Positions 37,712-46,258 of a stretch of 51,887 nt of DNA are shown one piece after another. Numbering within the stretch: the first letter of the stretch is position 1; the number at the start of each line of letters is the position of its first letter. Where the stretch lies: positions 1 to 51,887 of the forward strand of contig JAAVGM010000007.1 of assembly GCA_014800245.1 (NCBI GenBank). Reading direction: 5' to 3'. Below the pieces are notes generated by a model that was given only the letters and a program-made list of their open reading frames with translations, was not told the DNA's origin and searched no databases. The stretch is from Bacteroidales bacterium. Its GTDB lineage: Bacteria; Bacteroidota; Bacteroidia; Bacteroidales; Muribaculaceae. The position numbers were made by a program, and so were the translations under genes.

Positions 37712-38779
37712 TCAGATAAAACTTATTGCTGAAAAGAGGCGATCAGGGAACAGCGTCTGTAGCCTCTCGGCGAGAGAGGGATTAGAAGGAGCATTCATTT
37801 GGTGTTCAATCTCAATCGCCACATGGCCCATTGTTCGCCTCATGTTTATCTCCACGCAGGGATTCACGGTTCCGTCGAGAGTGGAAAACATATCGATTCC
37901 GAGCAATCCAGAATAATGGGGTTGGATTCTTGATTCGATGAATTTTCGTTGCACTTCAATAATTGAATCGGTAAAAGAGGTGTTACGCTTGATATAATGC
38001 TCTATCTCCGTTTGTGGTCTAAGAATATTGCCCATATAATTTCCTCCTTTGGATGCATCGAAGAATGAGAGTCCTTTAAAACGGACTCCGTTTTTATCCG
38101 TTTCCCATTCAGAGGCAAAATTCAAAGTCACGTCATATCTCTGCTCAGCCATCACCGCTCCCTGCGTACGGATCACATTTGCCGCCCAGTCCGAAATCTT
38201 TCGCTTGTCGAAAGAATCAGAGAATATAACTCCTCTTCCCGAACTGCTCCATGGAGCTTTCAGACAGAAATCTCTATTTCTCTCTAAAAAAATTTCCAAA
38301 TCCTTTAATGATTCAAGAGCGCGAGGAGTGGATATAGAAGGGAATCCCGATCCGTAAATCTCAAAGAAGTCTGCAGTGACTTTGCGATGGGCCAGATTCC
38401 TCAAGAGATTAAGTTGGTCGGATGAGGGAAGGAGATCGGAATCAATTCCGGCACGTTGGAACCTTTTTACAATCTCTTTATTCCATCCCCATGGCGAAAT
38501 CCTTATATCATTTGAAGCAGAAATCCATTTACCCAATTCCTTTATCTTTACAATATCTAATTTTTTCAACTTTGCGATATCATATAAAGGAAGTGAAGAA
38601 ATATCCACATTCTCCTCATCCACGGCAATTATATCCCCCTCTCCGGCATAAAGAGCCGGGAGGAGAGCCAGTCGATTTCGGAAATGCATCACATTCCGAT
38701 TTGGGGTATAGGAATCTCGGTCGAGACCCAATATAATCTCTGTTTCCGGATTAAAGATAAATACAGATCTCATAAACAT
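37712..38779 (-). CDS. ATP-grasp-like protein of unknown substrate
   Basis: A 355-residue protein whose second half reads like an ATP-grasp fold: FCLKAPWSSSGRGVIF (a strand and glycine-rich loop), GAVMAEQRYDV, GLLGIDMF and PCVEINMRRTMGHV as the metal-binding end. The N-terminus starts VFIFNPETEIILG and carries a small alpha-beta domain. ATP-grasp enzymes join a carboxylate to an amine or thiol; the partners here cannot be told. It is the first gene before the DUF2520/KdsC-like/maf run. An ATG at codon 3 is an equally good start. Confidence 0.65.
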   Translation of the reverse strand: MFMRSVFIFNPETEIILGLDRDSYTPNRNVMHFRNRLALLPALYAGEGDIIAVDEENVDISSLPLYDIAKLKKLDIVKIKELGKWISASNDIRISPWGWNKEIVKRFQRAGIDSDLLPSSDQLNLLRNLAHRKVTADFFEIYGSGFPSISTPRALESLKDLEIFLERNRDFCLKAPWSSSGRGVIFSDSFDKRKISDWAANVIRTQGAVMAEQRYDVTLNFASEWETDKNGVRFKGLSFFDASKGGNYMGNILRPQTEIEHYIKRNTSFTDSIIEVQRKFIESRIQPHYSGLLGIDMFSTLDGTVNPCVEINMRRTMGHVAIEIEHQMNAPSNPSLAERLQTLFPDRLFSAISFI

Positions 38780-38816
38780 TGATCCTATTATTAGAAAGAA
38801 TAAAGCTTATAAGAAT

Positions 38817-38842
38817 GAAAAATGCCGTGGAAATCCCACGGC
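38817..38842 (-). terminator. terminator after the omega subunit gene
   Basis: A 7-bp stem, GCCGTGG (38824-38830) with CCACGGC (38836-38842), is followed on the minus strand by ATTTTTC. It separates the bamD-omega transcript from the ATP-grasp-like gene. Confidence 0.85.
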
Positions 38843-38898
38843 AAATTATTTTTTTGAATAGAAACGTTCGGACTGAAAAGGGATCCGACAAATATCAA

Positions 38899-39237
38899 TT
38901 AGTCGAGATCAAGTTTCTCCTTTTCTTTAAGGGGATTAGAGAAATACAATTTCTTTTCGATATACTCCTGTGTTGCGATGAGGGTAGGCTTCGGAAGTTT
39001 CTCGTAAAATCTTGAGATCTCGATTTGCTCACGGTTTTCCGACACCTCTTCAAGATTATCGGTAGAAGCAAACTCCTGAAGCTTCTTCTCAAGTTCTTTT
39101 TTCAGCTCAATAGAAATCTGGTTGGCGCGTTTTCCAATCACGCAAACAGTTTCATACACGTTTCCGGTCTGTTCTGCCATAGCGATCATATCGCGGGTGA
39201 CAGTGTTGAGGGGAGCATTTGTTTTCTTATAATCCAT
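38899..39237 (-). CDS. rpoZ: RNA polymerase omega subunit (Bacteroidetes type)
   Basis: A 112-residue omega/Rpb6-like subunit. The conserved part is NVYETVCVIGKRANQISIELKKELEKKLQEFA, which holds the omega motif that folds on the beta-prime C-terminus. The C-terminal half (PTLIATQEYIEKKLYFSNP) is typical of the Bacteroidetes version. It lies 55 bases after bamD on the same strand and ahead of a terminator, so the two form an operon. Confidence 0.88.
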   Translation of the reverse strand: MDYKKTNAPLNTVTRDMIAMAEQTGNVYETVCVIGKRANQISIELKKELEKKLQEFASTDNLEEVSENREQIEISRFYEKLPKPTLIATQEYIEKKLYFSNPLKEKEKLDLD

Positions 39238-39292
39238 AAGTTCTATTATGATTTATGTTTTATTTTCAAATTAAAGCGGGAGAGAAGCCGGC

Positions 39293-40093
39293 TTAAATAC
39301 CGGCGTGTTTGCTTGCAATCTTATATATTGTCTCAGCCTCTTTCTTGTGTTTTGATTCGGGATTATTATTTATGAAAGAATAATATTCATCCACGACATC
39401 ACGATAACGGTCGGCCTGACGCTCGCTGACACTCTGCTTAGCCTCCTGAAATTTGGATTTGAGGATAAGGAGCTCAAACTCCTCCTTATATTTTGAATAA
39501 GGATAATCCTTTATGGCATTTTGAGAAACAACAATCGCGGATTCGTAATTGTTTCCCATATAATTGCCGAGATTGTAATAAAGCTGAGCATTCTGCAGCT
39601 GCTTGAGGGTCAGCTTATCCTGCATTTCAAATATTGCATTCTGCGCAATTGTCACCTTGTCCGATTTAGGGAAATAATCCAAGAAAGCTTCAAGTTCCTG
39701 AATAGCCTTGATGGTGTTGGTCTGATCGAGCTGCGGATCGGGGGAATCAAGATAATAACCGTAGCCGCTGTAGAAACGAGCTAGCTCTGCATATTTCCCT
39801 TTAGGATAACGGTTATAATAAGTTTTGAAATATACGGCGGAATTCAGATAGTCTTTGTTCTCATAATACGACATAGCGAGAAGGAAAAGAGATTCCTCGC
39901 CTTTCGGGCCTCCGCGAAGGGGGGTGATAAGATCAGAGAGCAATGTTGACGCCTGTAGATACTGTTTTTTATCGTATGCTTTCTTGGCATAATCGAATTT
40001 ATAATCGAGGTCCCTGCTCTTCAACACTTTATTGTATTCGCTGCAGCCACACATAATGATGAGGAGGGGCAGATAATATAGTAATTTGCGCAT
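39293..40093 (-). CDS. bamD: outer membrane assembly lipoprotein BamD
   Basis: A 266-residue lipoprotein of the Bam complex that helps BamA insert outer-membrane barrels. The signal ends in IIMCGC with the lipidated cysteine at residue 17. Tetratricopeptide-like repeats follow: FDYAKKAYDKKQYLQASTLL, ESLFLLAMSYYENKDYLNSA, YAELARFYSGYGYY, and later NYESAIVVSQNAIKDYP. Length fits BamD. TAACTTTG at 40171-40164 (minus) may be part of its promoter, but the matching TTTG is poor. Confidence 0.92.
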   Translation of the reverse strand: MRKLLYYLPLLIIMCGCSEYNKVLKSRDLDYKFDYAKKAYDKKQYLQASTLLSDLITPLRGGPKGEESLFLLAMSYYENKDYLNSAVYFKTYYNRYPKGKYAELARFYSGYGYYLDSPDPQLDQTNTIKAIQELEAFLDYFPKSDKVTIAQNAIFEMQDKLTLKQLQNAQLYYNLGNYMGNNYESAIVVSQNAIKDYPYSKYKEEFELLILKSKFQEAKQSVSERQADRYRDVVDEYYSFINNNPESKHKKEAETIYKIASKHAGI

Positions 40094-40283
40094 TTTACTA
40101 TTTTAAATTGTATTCAACAATCATAGCGATAAGACACAATAATGCCTAATCCGCTTTGAAATGCAAAGTTAATAATTTTTTTTCATTATTCCATAGGAAG
40201 TGTGAAATATTTTTATAAAAATTATTATTTAAGGAGATACATGTGTATTTGTGGCTGATTTATGCAGGGAAAGTGGTTGGATG

Positions 40284-40315
40284 TTTGTATGCTTGCTTAA
40301 AAAGTATTAACTTTG
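40284..40315 (+). promoter_or_regulatory. promoter of purC
   Basis: TTTG (40284-40287), a 20-base spacer and TAACTTTG (40308-40315) match the consensus. The start near 40319 gives a leader of about 55 bases; no riboswitch-like folding is seen in it. Confidence 0.82.
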
Positions 40316-40374
40316 CGATAAGAAAAAATTTTGCGTAAAAATTCGAATAAAAATAGATACAACATAAGAGCTTT

Positions 40375-41322
40375 ATGGAAACAACATTGGTAAAGACCGA
40401 CTATAATTTCCCCGGTCAGACAGGAGTGTATCATGGCAAAGTGCGCGACGTTTACAGCATCGGAGATGATCTTCTCGTGATGATCGCCACCGACCGTATC
40501 TCTGCATTCGATGTGATTCTTCCCAAGGGTATCCCTTTCAAGGGTCAGGTGTTGAATCAGATTGCTGAATACTTCCTTGATTCCACCTCCGACATCGTTC
40601 CCAACTGGAAAGAGGCAGTGCCCGATCCTATGGTTACAGCCGGAAAGAGAGCTGAGGGATTCAAGGTTGAGATGATTGTCCGCGGTTATCTTGCCGGCAG
40701 CGCATGGCGCGACTACGAAAAGGGCTGTCGAGAGCTATGTGGCGTGAAGCTTCCCGAGGGGATGAAGGAGAATCAGAAATTCCCGGAGCCTATCCTTACC
40801 CCCACCACTAAAGAGGATGAGGGCCATGATATGAATATCTCACGCGATGAGATCATTGCTCGCGGCATCGTGTCGAAAGAGGATTATGAGCAGATTGAAA
40901 AATATGCTTTGGCCCTCTTCAAGAGAGGTTCGGAAATGGCTGCGGAAAAAGGTTTGATCCTTGTTGATACAAAATACGAGTTCGGAAAGTATGACGGCAA
41001 GGTAATCCTTATCGATGAGATCCACACACCCGATTCATCTCGTTATTTCTATGCCGACGGCTATGAGGAACGTCTTGAGAAGGGTGAACCCCAGCGTCAG
41101 TTGTCAAAGGAATTCGTGCGCCAGTGGCTCATTGAGAACGGTTTCATGGGTAAGGAAGGGCAGACAGTTCCCGAGATGACTCCCGAATTCTGCGACAGCG
41201 TATCCAAGAGATATATTGAGTTGTACGAGCATATCACAGGCAAGAAGTTTGTGAAAGCCGAAGACACCGATCTTGAGGAGCGTATCGGGAAGAATGTAGA
41301 GTCTTACCTCGCATCAAGATGA
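40375..41322 (+). CDS. purC: SAICAR synthetase
   Basis: A 315-residue enzyme joining aspartate to CAIR in purine synthesis. Clear family motifs are [60 protein letters not shown], and [25 protein letters not shown]. It is about 60-80 residues longer than the short bacterial form, the longer eukaryote-like version. The stop overlaps the start of the PASTA gene by 4 bases (ATGA). Confidence 0.96.
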   Translation: METTLVKTDYNFPGQTGVYHGKVRDVYSIGDDLLVMIATDRISAFDVILPKGIPFKGQVLNQIAEYFLDSTSDIVPNWKEAVPDPMVTAGKRAEGFKVEMIVRGYLAGSAWRDYEKGCRELCGVKLPEGMKENQKFPEPILTPTTKEDEGHDMNISRDEIIARGIVSKEDYEQIEKYALALFKRGSEMAAEKGLILVDTKYEFGKYDGKVILIDEIHTPDSSRYFYADGYEERLEKGEPQRQLSKEFVRQWLIENGFMGKEGQTVPEMTPEFCDSVSKRYIELYEHITGKKFVKAEDTDLEERIGKNVESYLASR

Positions 41323-42107
41323 AAAGCCGTCACCCCATCCTGTTCAATATAGTTATCATCATAGTGATAGCTGTAACAGGATTGTATATGGTGTTTCTTG
41401 CACTTGCACTGTTCACAAAGCATGGGGAGAGCGACAAGGTGCCGAATGTGGAGAATATGACCTACACACGTGCGCTTGAGCTCCTTCATGATGAAGGCTT
41501 TCGGGTGGATATCCGTGATTCGGTATATCGTGATGATGTAAAGCCAGGACTTGTGATTGAGCAGTTTCCGAAGGCTAATTCAATGGTAAAGCCGGGCCGC
41601 AAGATATTTTTATATATTAATGCGGTACATCCCAAAGAGGTGATCCTCGACGATGTGAATCATCCCACGGAATTTGCAATGAAAGGGATCTCTTATCGCA
41701 CGGCATTGGCAAAATTCGAGGAACTCGGATTCAAGAATGTTCGCGTTGTGCGCGTTCTTGGTGCCACCGACCGAGTGGTGAAGGTGCTTGCCAACGGACG
41801 CCCGGTGAGGAAAATGCAGAAAGTGCCTGTGAATGCGGCTATAGTCCTGGAGGTTGCCGACGGTCGTTTGGCTGATCTTCGTGATTCTCTGCAAAACGAG
41901 GAATTAAGACGCTCCTATATGGAAGGAGAAGGCGAGACCGACTTGCCCTATCCGCAATATATCGACCCGGATGGGGGATATGAAGATGAGAATGGAGTGT
42001 CAAGCAATGATTATTCAGGGTCAACGGAGGGTGAAACCTCTTCCTCGAATGGACAGCCTTCTCAGCAACCGGATGAGCCGGAAACGCCTTCGCAATATCT
42101 CGAATAA
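41319..42107 (+). CDS. membrane-anchored PASTA-domain protein
   Basis: A 262-residue protein with one N-terminal transmembrane helix (about residues 9-32) and two to three PASTA repeats outside: [22 protein letters not shown], then [22 protein letters not shown] disordered Ser/Pro/Glu-rich tail follows. PASTA modules bind peptidoglycan or muropeptides in other proteins; here there is no kinase or transpeptidase domain attached. It overlaps purC by 4 bases and precedes the pseudouridine synthase gene by 113 bases, an arrangement common in Bacteroidetes. Confidence 0.87.
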   Translation: MKSRHPILFNIVIIIVIAVTGLYMVFLALALFTKHGESDKVPNVENMTYTRALELLHDEGFRVDIRDSVYRDDVKPGLVIEQFPKANSMVKPGRKIFLYINAVHPKEVILDDVNHPTEFAMKGISYRTALAKFEELGFKNVRVVRVLGATDRVVKVLANGRPVRKMQKVPVNAAIVLEVADGRLADLRDSLQNEELRRSYMEGEGETDLPYPQYIDPDGGYEDENGVSSNDYSGSTEGETSSSNGQPSQQPDEPETPSQYLE

Positions 42108-42220
42108 ATCGATAATTAAATATAGAGCGACAATGCCGGATGAAAAGGTGTTGTCGCTTTTATAATCTTTTCAGGATAGCCATAGGGATTGATGGGCTTC
42201 CGGATAAAAGAAAGTAAACA

Positions 42221-43333
42221 ATGGATAGAGAAGATTTGATAGAAAATGATTTCGATCTCGAAGATCTCCCGACGGACGGGAGAGATATGACCGGGATCGT
42301 GGATAAAGACTACGAATCGATGTTTGTTGCTCCCGACGGCAGGGAGATGTATGAGCATTTTCGTTTTGTGGCAGATAAGGGGCAGCAATTGCTTCGTGTT
42401 GATAAATTTCTTACCGACAGGATGGAGAAGACCTCGCGTAATCGTATCCAGCAGGCAGCTGATGCGGATTGCGTGGTTGTGAATGGGAAACCTGTGAAGA
42501 GCAGCTATAAGGTCAAGCCGGGTGATGTGGTGAGCGTTGTGATGGATCGTCCCCGTTATGATTTTGAGATTATAGCGGAGGATATCCCTCTTGATATAGT
42601 ATATGAAGACGATGATCTGTTGGTGGTGAATAAGCCGGCAGGATTGGTGGTTCATCCCGGTCATGGAAATTACAGCGGCACGCTCGTGAATGCGTTGGCT
42701 TATCATTTCAAGGATAACCCCAATTATGATGTTTCCGATCCACGATTAGGATTGGTACATAGAATTGATAAAGATACCTCCGGTCTGCTTGTTGTGGCAA
42801 AGACTCCTGAAGCGAAGACCGATTTGGGTTCTCAATTCTTTAATAAGACCACCCGTCGAGAATACAATGCACTTGTGTGGGGCGATTTTGATGAAGACAG
42901 GGGCACAATCACCGGTAATATCGGAAGGAACCCTAAAAATAAATTGCAGATGGCAGTGTTGAAAGACCCGGAGCAGGGAAAGCATGCCGTGACGCATTAT
43001 GAGGTATTGGAGCGTTTCGGATATGTAACGCTCGTGAAATGTGTGCTCGAAACCGGAAGAACGCATCAGATTCGCGTGCATATGCTTAGTCAAGGTCATC
43101 CTTTATTTAATGATGAACGTTATGGAGGAGACAAGATTCTGCGAGGCACGACATTTGCCAAGTATCGTCAATTCATCAACAACTGTTTCGATATCTGTCC
43201 GCGGCAGGCGCTTCATGCCCGTACATTGGGATTCCGTCATCCGCGCACCGGAAAGGAGATGGATTTCGAGGCACCCGTGCCGCCGGATATGACAGCTCTT
43301 ATAGAGAAATGGCGCGAATATAAATCTTCCTGA
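42221..43333 (+). CDS. rluD: RluD-family large-subunit pseudouridine synthase
   Basis: A 370-residue RluA/RluD-type enzyme that makes pseudouridine, probably in helix 69 of 23S rRNA. An S4 RNA-binding domain lies at about 57-105 (LLRVDKFLTDRMEKTSRNRIQQ). The catalytic motif HRIDKDTSG is at 180-188 with D183 as nucleophile. The first 50 residues form an acidic extension not usual in the family. Exact target bases cannot be read from sequence. It is the third gene of the purC run. Confidence 0.9.
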   Translation: MDREDLIENDFDLEDLPTDGRDMTGIVDKDYESMFVAPDGREMYEHFRFVADKGQQLLRVDKFLTDRMEKTSRNRIQQAADADCVVVNGKPVKSSYKVKPGDVVSVVMDRPRYDFEIIAEDIPLDIVYEDDDLLVVNKPAGLVVHPGHGNYSGTLVNALAYHFKDNPNYDVSDPRLGLVHRIDKDTSGLLVVAKTPEAKTDLGSQFFNKTTRREYNALVWGDFDEDRGTITGNIGRNPKNKLQMAVLKDPEQGKHAVTHYEVLERFGYVTLVKCVLETGRTHQIRVHMLSQGHPLFNDERYGGDKILRGTTFAKYRQFINNCFDICPRQALHARTLGFRHPRTGKEMDFEAPVPPDMTALIEKWREYKSS

Positions 43334-43340
43334 AATCTGA

Positions 43341-43429
43341 AATAATGCTCCATTCAATAAATTTTCATTATGCCGAAGCAAGTCTGTGCGACTAAGACAT
43401 TATGAAAATTTATTGAATGGAGCATTATT
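43341..43429. repeat. near-perfect inverted repeat, 32-bp arms and 25-base loop
   Basis: Arm 43341-43372 (AATAATGCTCCATTCAATAA...) pairs with 43398-43429 with one mismatch at 43369. The loop includes a small AGTC/GACT stem. It starts 8 bases after the rluD stop and ends 38 bases before the methyltransferase stop. There is no clear T-run on either side, so it is not an ordinary terminator, though it may still end transcription of both convergent genes. Confidence 0.9.
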
Positions 43430-43466
43430 CCGACTTTCAAAAGCCATTCATCCACAAAAGTCACTT

Positions 43467-44444
43467 TTACATAGTGGCCTTCTTACCACTGATGATACTT
43501 TTTATTTTCTTGATTAACCCTCCGGGAAGGAGCCTCATCATTCTATGTCCTAATGAAAATGCACCTCGACGAGCTTGATAACCAATCACATTCGGTGCAG
43601 AATGAAAATACGTGATAAGCGTCTCCAACATTCCGGATGCATAGACTCCGTTTTCAGTCACAGCCTTATGATCATCCGGTATATTAGATGTCTTTGTAAT
43701 AACCGCCACAATTCGACCGCTATCTGTTACGGAACCCTTAACATCTGCGTATCCTGCGAGTTCGTGCCCCACGTCAATGCGCTCCTGCCTGTTCCAAATC
43801 ACAAACCGCCCATTCTGACAATCTATATTATATTGATGGAATCCGATATATGCCTCATGCTCCGCTTCATTAGGTTTATGATTAAGATATAGTACACCCC
43901 CCGGGCGAAGGCATATCAAAGCCTGCCATATCACCATCATCGGACAAACACTATGATCAAGGGCATTCCTTACATGTATAAGTGAGAGGCTGTTCTTTTT
44001 GAAGTGAATGGAAAGAGTCTCACCCAATCCGAATTTTATCCGAGGGTATGATAAGGAATAGTCGTCGAGAATCTTGTTATAGTAGGGCGCAAGGGGATCA
44101 AGATATATCACACTGCGTTCTTTTCCTCCGATCCGATTACTGAACATATAGCTAAGTGCGCATCCGACATCCACAATGACAGGATTTTCCATCTCCTGAC
44201 TTTCAATAAACGATGCCACATCAAAATGGTCGAGCTCACACTCTTTTCCATATTGCGACCAGCTCATAAGGGTCTCTCTTGAACTTCTGTTTCTATAATA
44301 ACTCCTCCAAAAGGCCACCTCGTACGGTATGCCGGAAATCCAACGTTTACTTAATGTAAAATCGAACGAAGAAATAGTTCTCGATTCATCATTATCCTTG
44401 CTGTCCTCAGTTTGGAGCAGGGGTTTCTTTTCATCTTCTTTCAT
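43467..44444 (-). CDS. class I SAM-dependent methyltransferase-like protein
   Basis: A 325-residue protein with a Rossmann methyltransferase core: motif I PVIVDVGCALSYMF (about 88-101), VIYLDPLAPYYNKI as motif II and SLSLIHVRNALDHSVCPMMVIWQALICLRPGGVLYL spanning motifs IV-VI. The N-terminus (1-75) is polar and aromatic, and the C-terminus is basic (LPGGLIKKIKSIISGKK). The style resembles methyltransferases near polysaccharide genes, but no such genes are here. TATATTTG (44457-44450, minus) immediately before the ATG suggests a very short leader. Confidence 0.7.
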   Translation of the reverse strand: MKEDEKKPLLQTEDSKDNDESRTISSFDFTLSKRWISGIPYEVAFWRSYYRNRSSRETLMSWSQYGKECELDHFDVASFIESQEMENPVIVDVGCALSYMFSNRIGGKERSVIYLDPLAPYYNKILDDYSLSYPRIKFGLGETLSIHFKKNSLSLIHVRNALDHSVCPMMVIWQALICLRPGGVLYLNHKPNEAEHEAYIGFHQYNIDCQNGRFVIWNRQERIDVGHELAGYADVKGSVTDSGRIVAVITKTSNIPDDHKAVTENGVYASGMLETLITYFHSAPNVIGYQARRGAFSLGHRMMRLLPGGLIKKIKSIISGKKATM

Positions 44445-44458
44445 TACGCAAATATAAT

Positions 44459-44480
44459 TATTAGCAACTGCTTAAATAAT
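44459..44480 (+). repeat. dispersed motif copy (TTATTAGCAACTGCTTAAAT)
   Basis: It matches the end of the 194-bp element at 34550 (TTATTCGCAGCTACTTAAAA) with few substitutions. It starts 15 bases upstream of the methyltransferase start. A small palindrome, CTTAAATAATTTAAG, overlaps its right end. Confidence 0.55.
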
Positions 44481-44535
44481 TTAAGTTCGGTGTTCCCATG
44501 TTTTGGTATAAGGAGTGGCTGTAGCAAACAGGGAG

Positions 44536-44913
44536 TCATAAAACAGGTTTGATTTGGCGAAGTCCGATTTGAAAGAAGTCACGGGAAAAATCCACCGGTC
44601 GAACTATCTTATCTCCCCACATCACGATATCTATATCAATCGGCACCTCTTTACGCCTGCGCGACTCTTCATTGCGTCCGCAGGCTTTTTCATACTCTTT
44701 CAGAAGAGCGTTTAATTCATCACACCCAACCGAACTTTTGCCGCAAGCCACGGCATTATAATAAGAAGCTCCAAAGCCATGCACTTCGGGAGTTTCATAC
44801 ACTCCCGATTTCATTGTTTCTGTTAAGATTGAATCCACCCAAGCCAGAGCCTTCTCCACGTTCTCACGACGATTGCCATAATTACTTCCGAACGATAAAA
44901 CCACCGTTTCCAT
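44536..44913 (-). CDS. folK: 6-hydroxymethyl-dihydropterin pyrophosphokinase
   Basis: A 125-residue folate enzyme that transfers pyrophosphate to 6-hydroxymethyl-dihydropterin. It begins VVLSFGSNYGNRRENVEKAL and carries the pterin/ATP site KEVPIDIDIVMWGD. It is shorter than the usual ~160 residues because the C-terminal helices are brief. The start at 44913 (METVVLSFGSN) is preferred over an ATG 13 codons upstream. It follows the metallophosphoesterase gene on the same strand by 73 bases and probably shares its transcript. Confidence 0.88.
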   Translation of the reverse strand: METVVLSFGSNYGNRRENVEKALAWVDSILTETMKSGVYETPEVHGFGASYYNAVACGKSSVGCDELNALLKEYEKACGRNEESRRRKEVPIDIDIVMWGDKIVRPVDFSRDFFQIGLRQIKPVL

Positions 44914-44986
44914 TGAATCTAACGACGGAGTTCCTTCCATTATCTGATGCATTATTAGATGGAGCCTTAATGATTGTAATTAGTGC

Positions 44987-46237
44987 CTATCGCTTTAGGG
45001 TGATTTCTGTTATCTCGGGGTATGCAGCCAATAACCTTGAAGGCATTCCTACCTCGCCTGAACCGATATTAACATAGAGATTCATCAACTCTCCGGCAGG
45101 GTTCTTCTCTTGATAAAGACCTCCCCAGCGTGAATATTTGAACACAGACGGACTCCACGTCCATCCTCCTAAGCGCACCATCATCTGCATTGCATGAGTA
45201 TGACCCGCAAGGGAGAGATCTATATTAGAAATATTCAACACCTCGCGATTCCAGTGTTCAGGATTATGCGTCAGAAGAATTTTGAATTTACCATCGTTTA
45301 GATTATCCGGAGATTTTTTGCTCGTGGGATAAGCGTCTTTCAAACGTCCATAAGCAGGGAAAGGAGGTTCGCCCCAATTCTCTACACCTATCATCACGAT
45401 TGAATCATTCCCTCTTTTAATGAAATCATGCTCGTTATTGAGAAGATGCCATCCCATCTCTTTTTCCCAACGAGCTAAAAGTTCATTATTTTTTGTACGG
45501 TCGGCTTTATTCTTCCAATCGATATAGTCGCCATAATCATGATTGCCTAATATAGAATATACGCCATCCTTAGCTTTCAGACGAGACAATACGCTAAGGA
45601 ACGGGCGCAACTCATCGGTGCGACGATTTACGATATCGCCTGTGAAAACAATCACATCCGGATTAAGGGAATTAATCCGATCCACGAGTTTTGCTACAAA
45701 TGTAGTGTCCTCTCCCCACGTGCCTACATGTGCATCGCTGAACTGCACCACTTTATAACCGTTAAAACTCTCCGGCAGACGAGAGGAGGTAATTGTAACC
45801 TTATTCACCTCTATCTCCCTCCTTGTGAAAAGCGCACCCCACCATAGAATGACGAAGATAGCTACGGCTGCAAGAAAACCTACAACTGCTCCATAATTCC
45901 TCTTATGCCATCCAATATTGTTATCTTTACCGAAAATCTTTCTCCATAGTTTGCCGATAAGCGAACAGATGAAATAAATCATCTTTGGAATCAAGATTGT
46001 AAGAAAAGAATACAGACACCACATCACCGGGAGAATATCCGAAGATTCATCTCTCACAGGGATACACACCACTGCAATCAATAAGCCATAGCTGATGACC
46101 GACAATATGCAATATCCGATTCTCCACGCCTTTTTCCGACGGGTATAGTTCTGGTTCTTGATATCGCGAAGAATATACCAGTCGATAAGGATTGAGATGC
46201 AGAAAAGCACCACTACAAACACAATAGGGAGTCGCAT
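44987..46237 (-). CDS. membrane-bound metallophosphoesterase (YkuE-like)
   Basis: A 416-residue protein with about four N-terminal transmembrane helices (within residues 1-140) followed by a calcineurin-type phosphoesterase domain. Metal-ligand motifs are QFSDAHVGTW, VFTGDIVN, GNHDYGDY, LLTHNPEHW and LAGHTHAMQ, so all the usual sites are present. Relatives include YkuE and lipid-linked phosphoesterases; the substrate may be lipid-derived, which would suit the acyltransferase gene 22 bases upstream. That functional link is inference. Confidence 0.88.
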   Translation of the reverse strand: MRLPIVFVVVLFCISILIDWYILRDIKNQNYTRRKKAWRIGYCILSVISYGLLIAVVCIPVRDESSDILPVMWCLYSFLTILIPKMIYFICSLIGKLWRKIFGKDNNIGWHKRNYGAVVGFLAAVAIFVILWWGALFTRREIEVNKVTITSSRLPESFNGYKVVQFSDAHVGTWGEDTTFVAKLVDRINSLNPDVIVFTGDIVNRRTDELRPFLSVLSRLKAKDGVYSILGNHDYGDYIDWKNKADRTKNNELLARWEKEMGWHLLNNEHDFIKRGNDSIVMIGVENWGEPPFPAYGRLKDAYPTSKKSPDNLNDGKFKILLTHNPEHWNREVLNISNIDLSLAGHTHAMQMMVRLGGWTWSPSVFKYSRWGGLYQEKNPAGELMNLYVNIGSGEVGMPSRLLAAYPEITEITLKR

Positions 46238-46258
46238 AGGAATTACTTGGTTTAAGGA

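Noticed and set aside
41319-42107. Serine/threonine kinase or penicillin-binding protein (because of PASTA domains)
   Set aside because: The protein has only a membrane anchor, PASTA repeats and a disordered tail.
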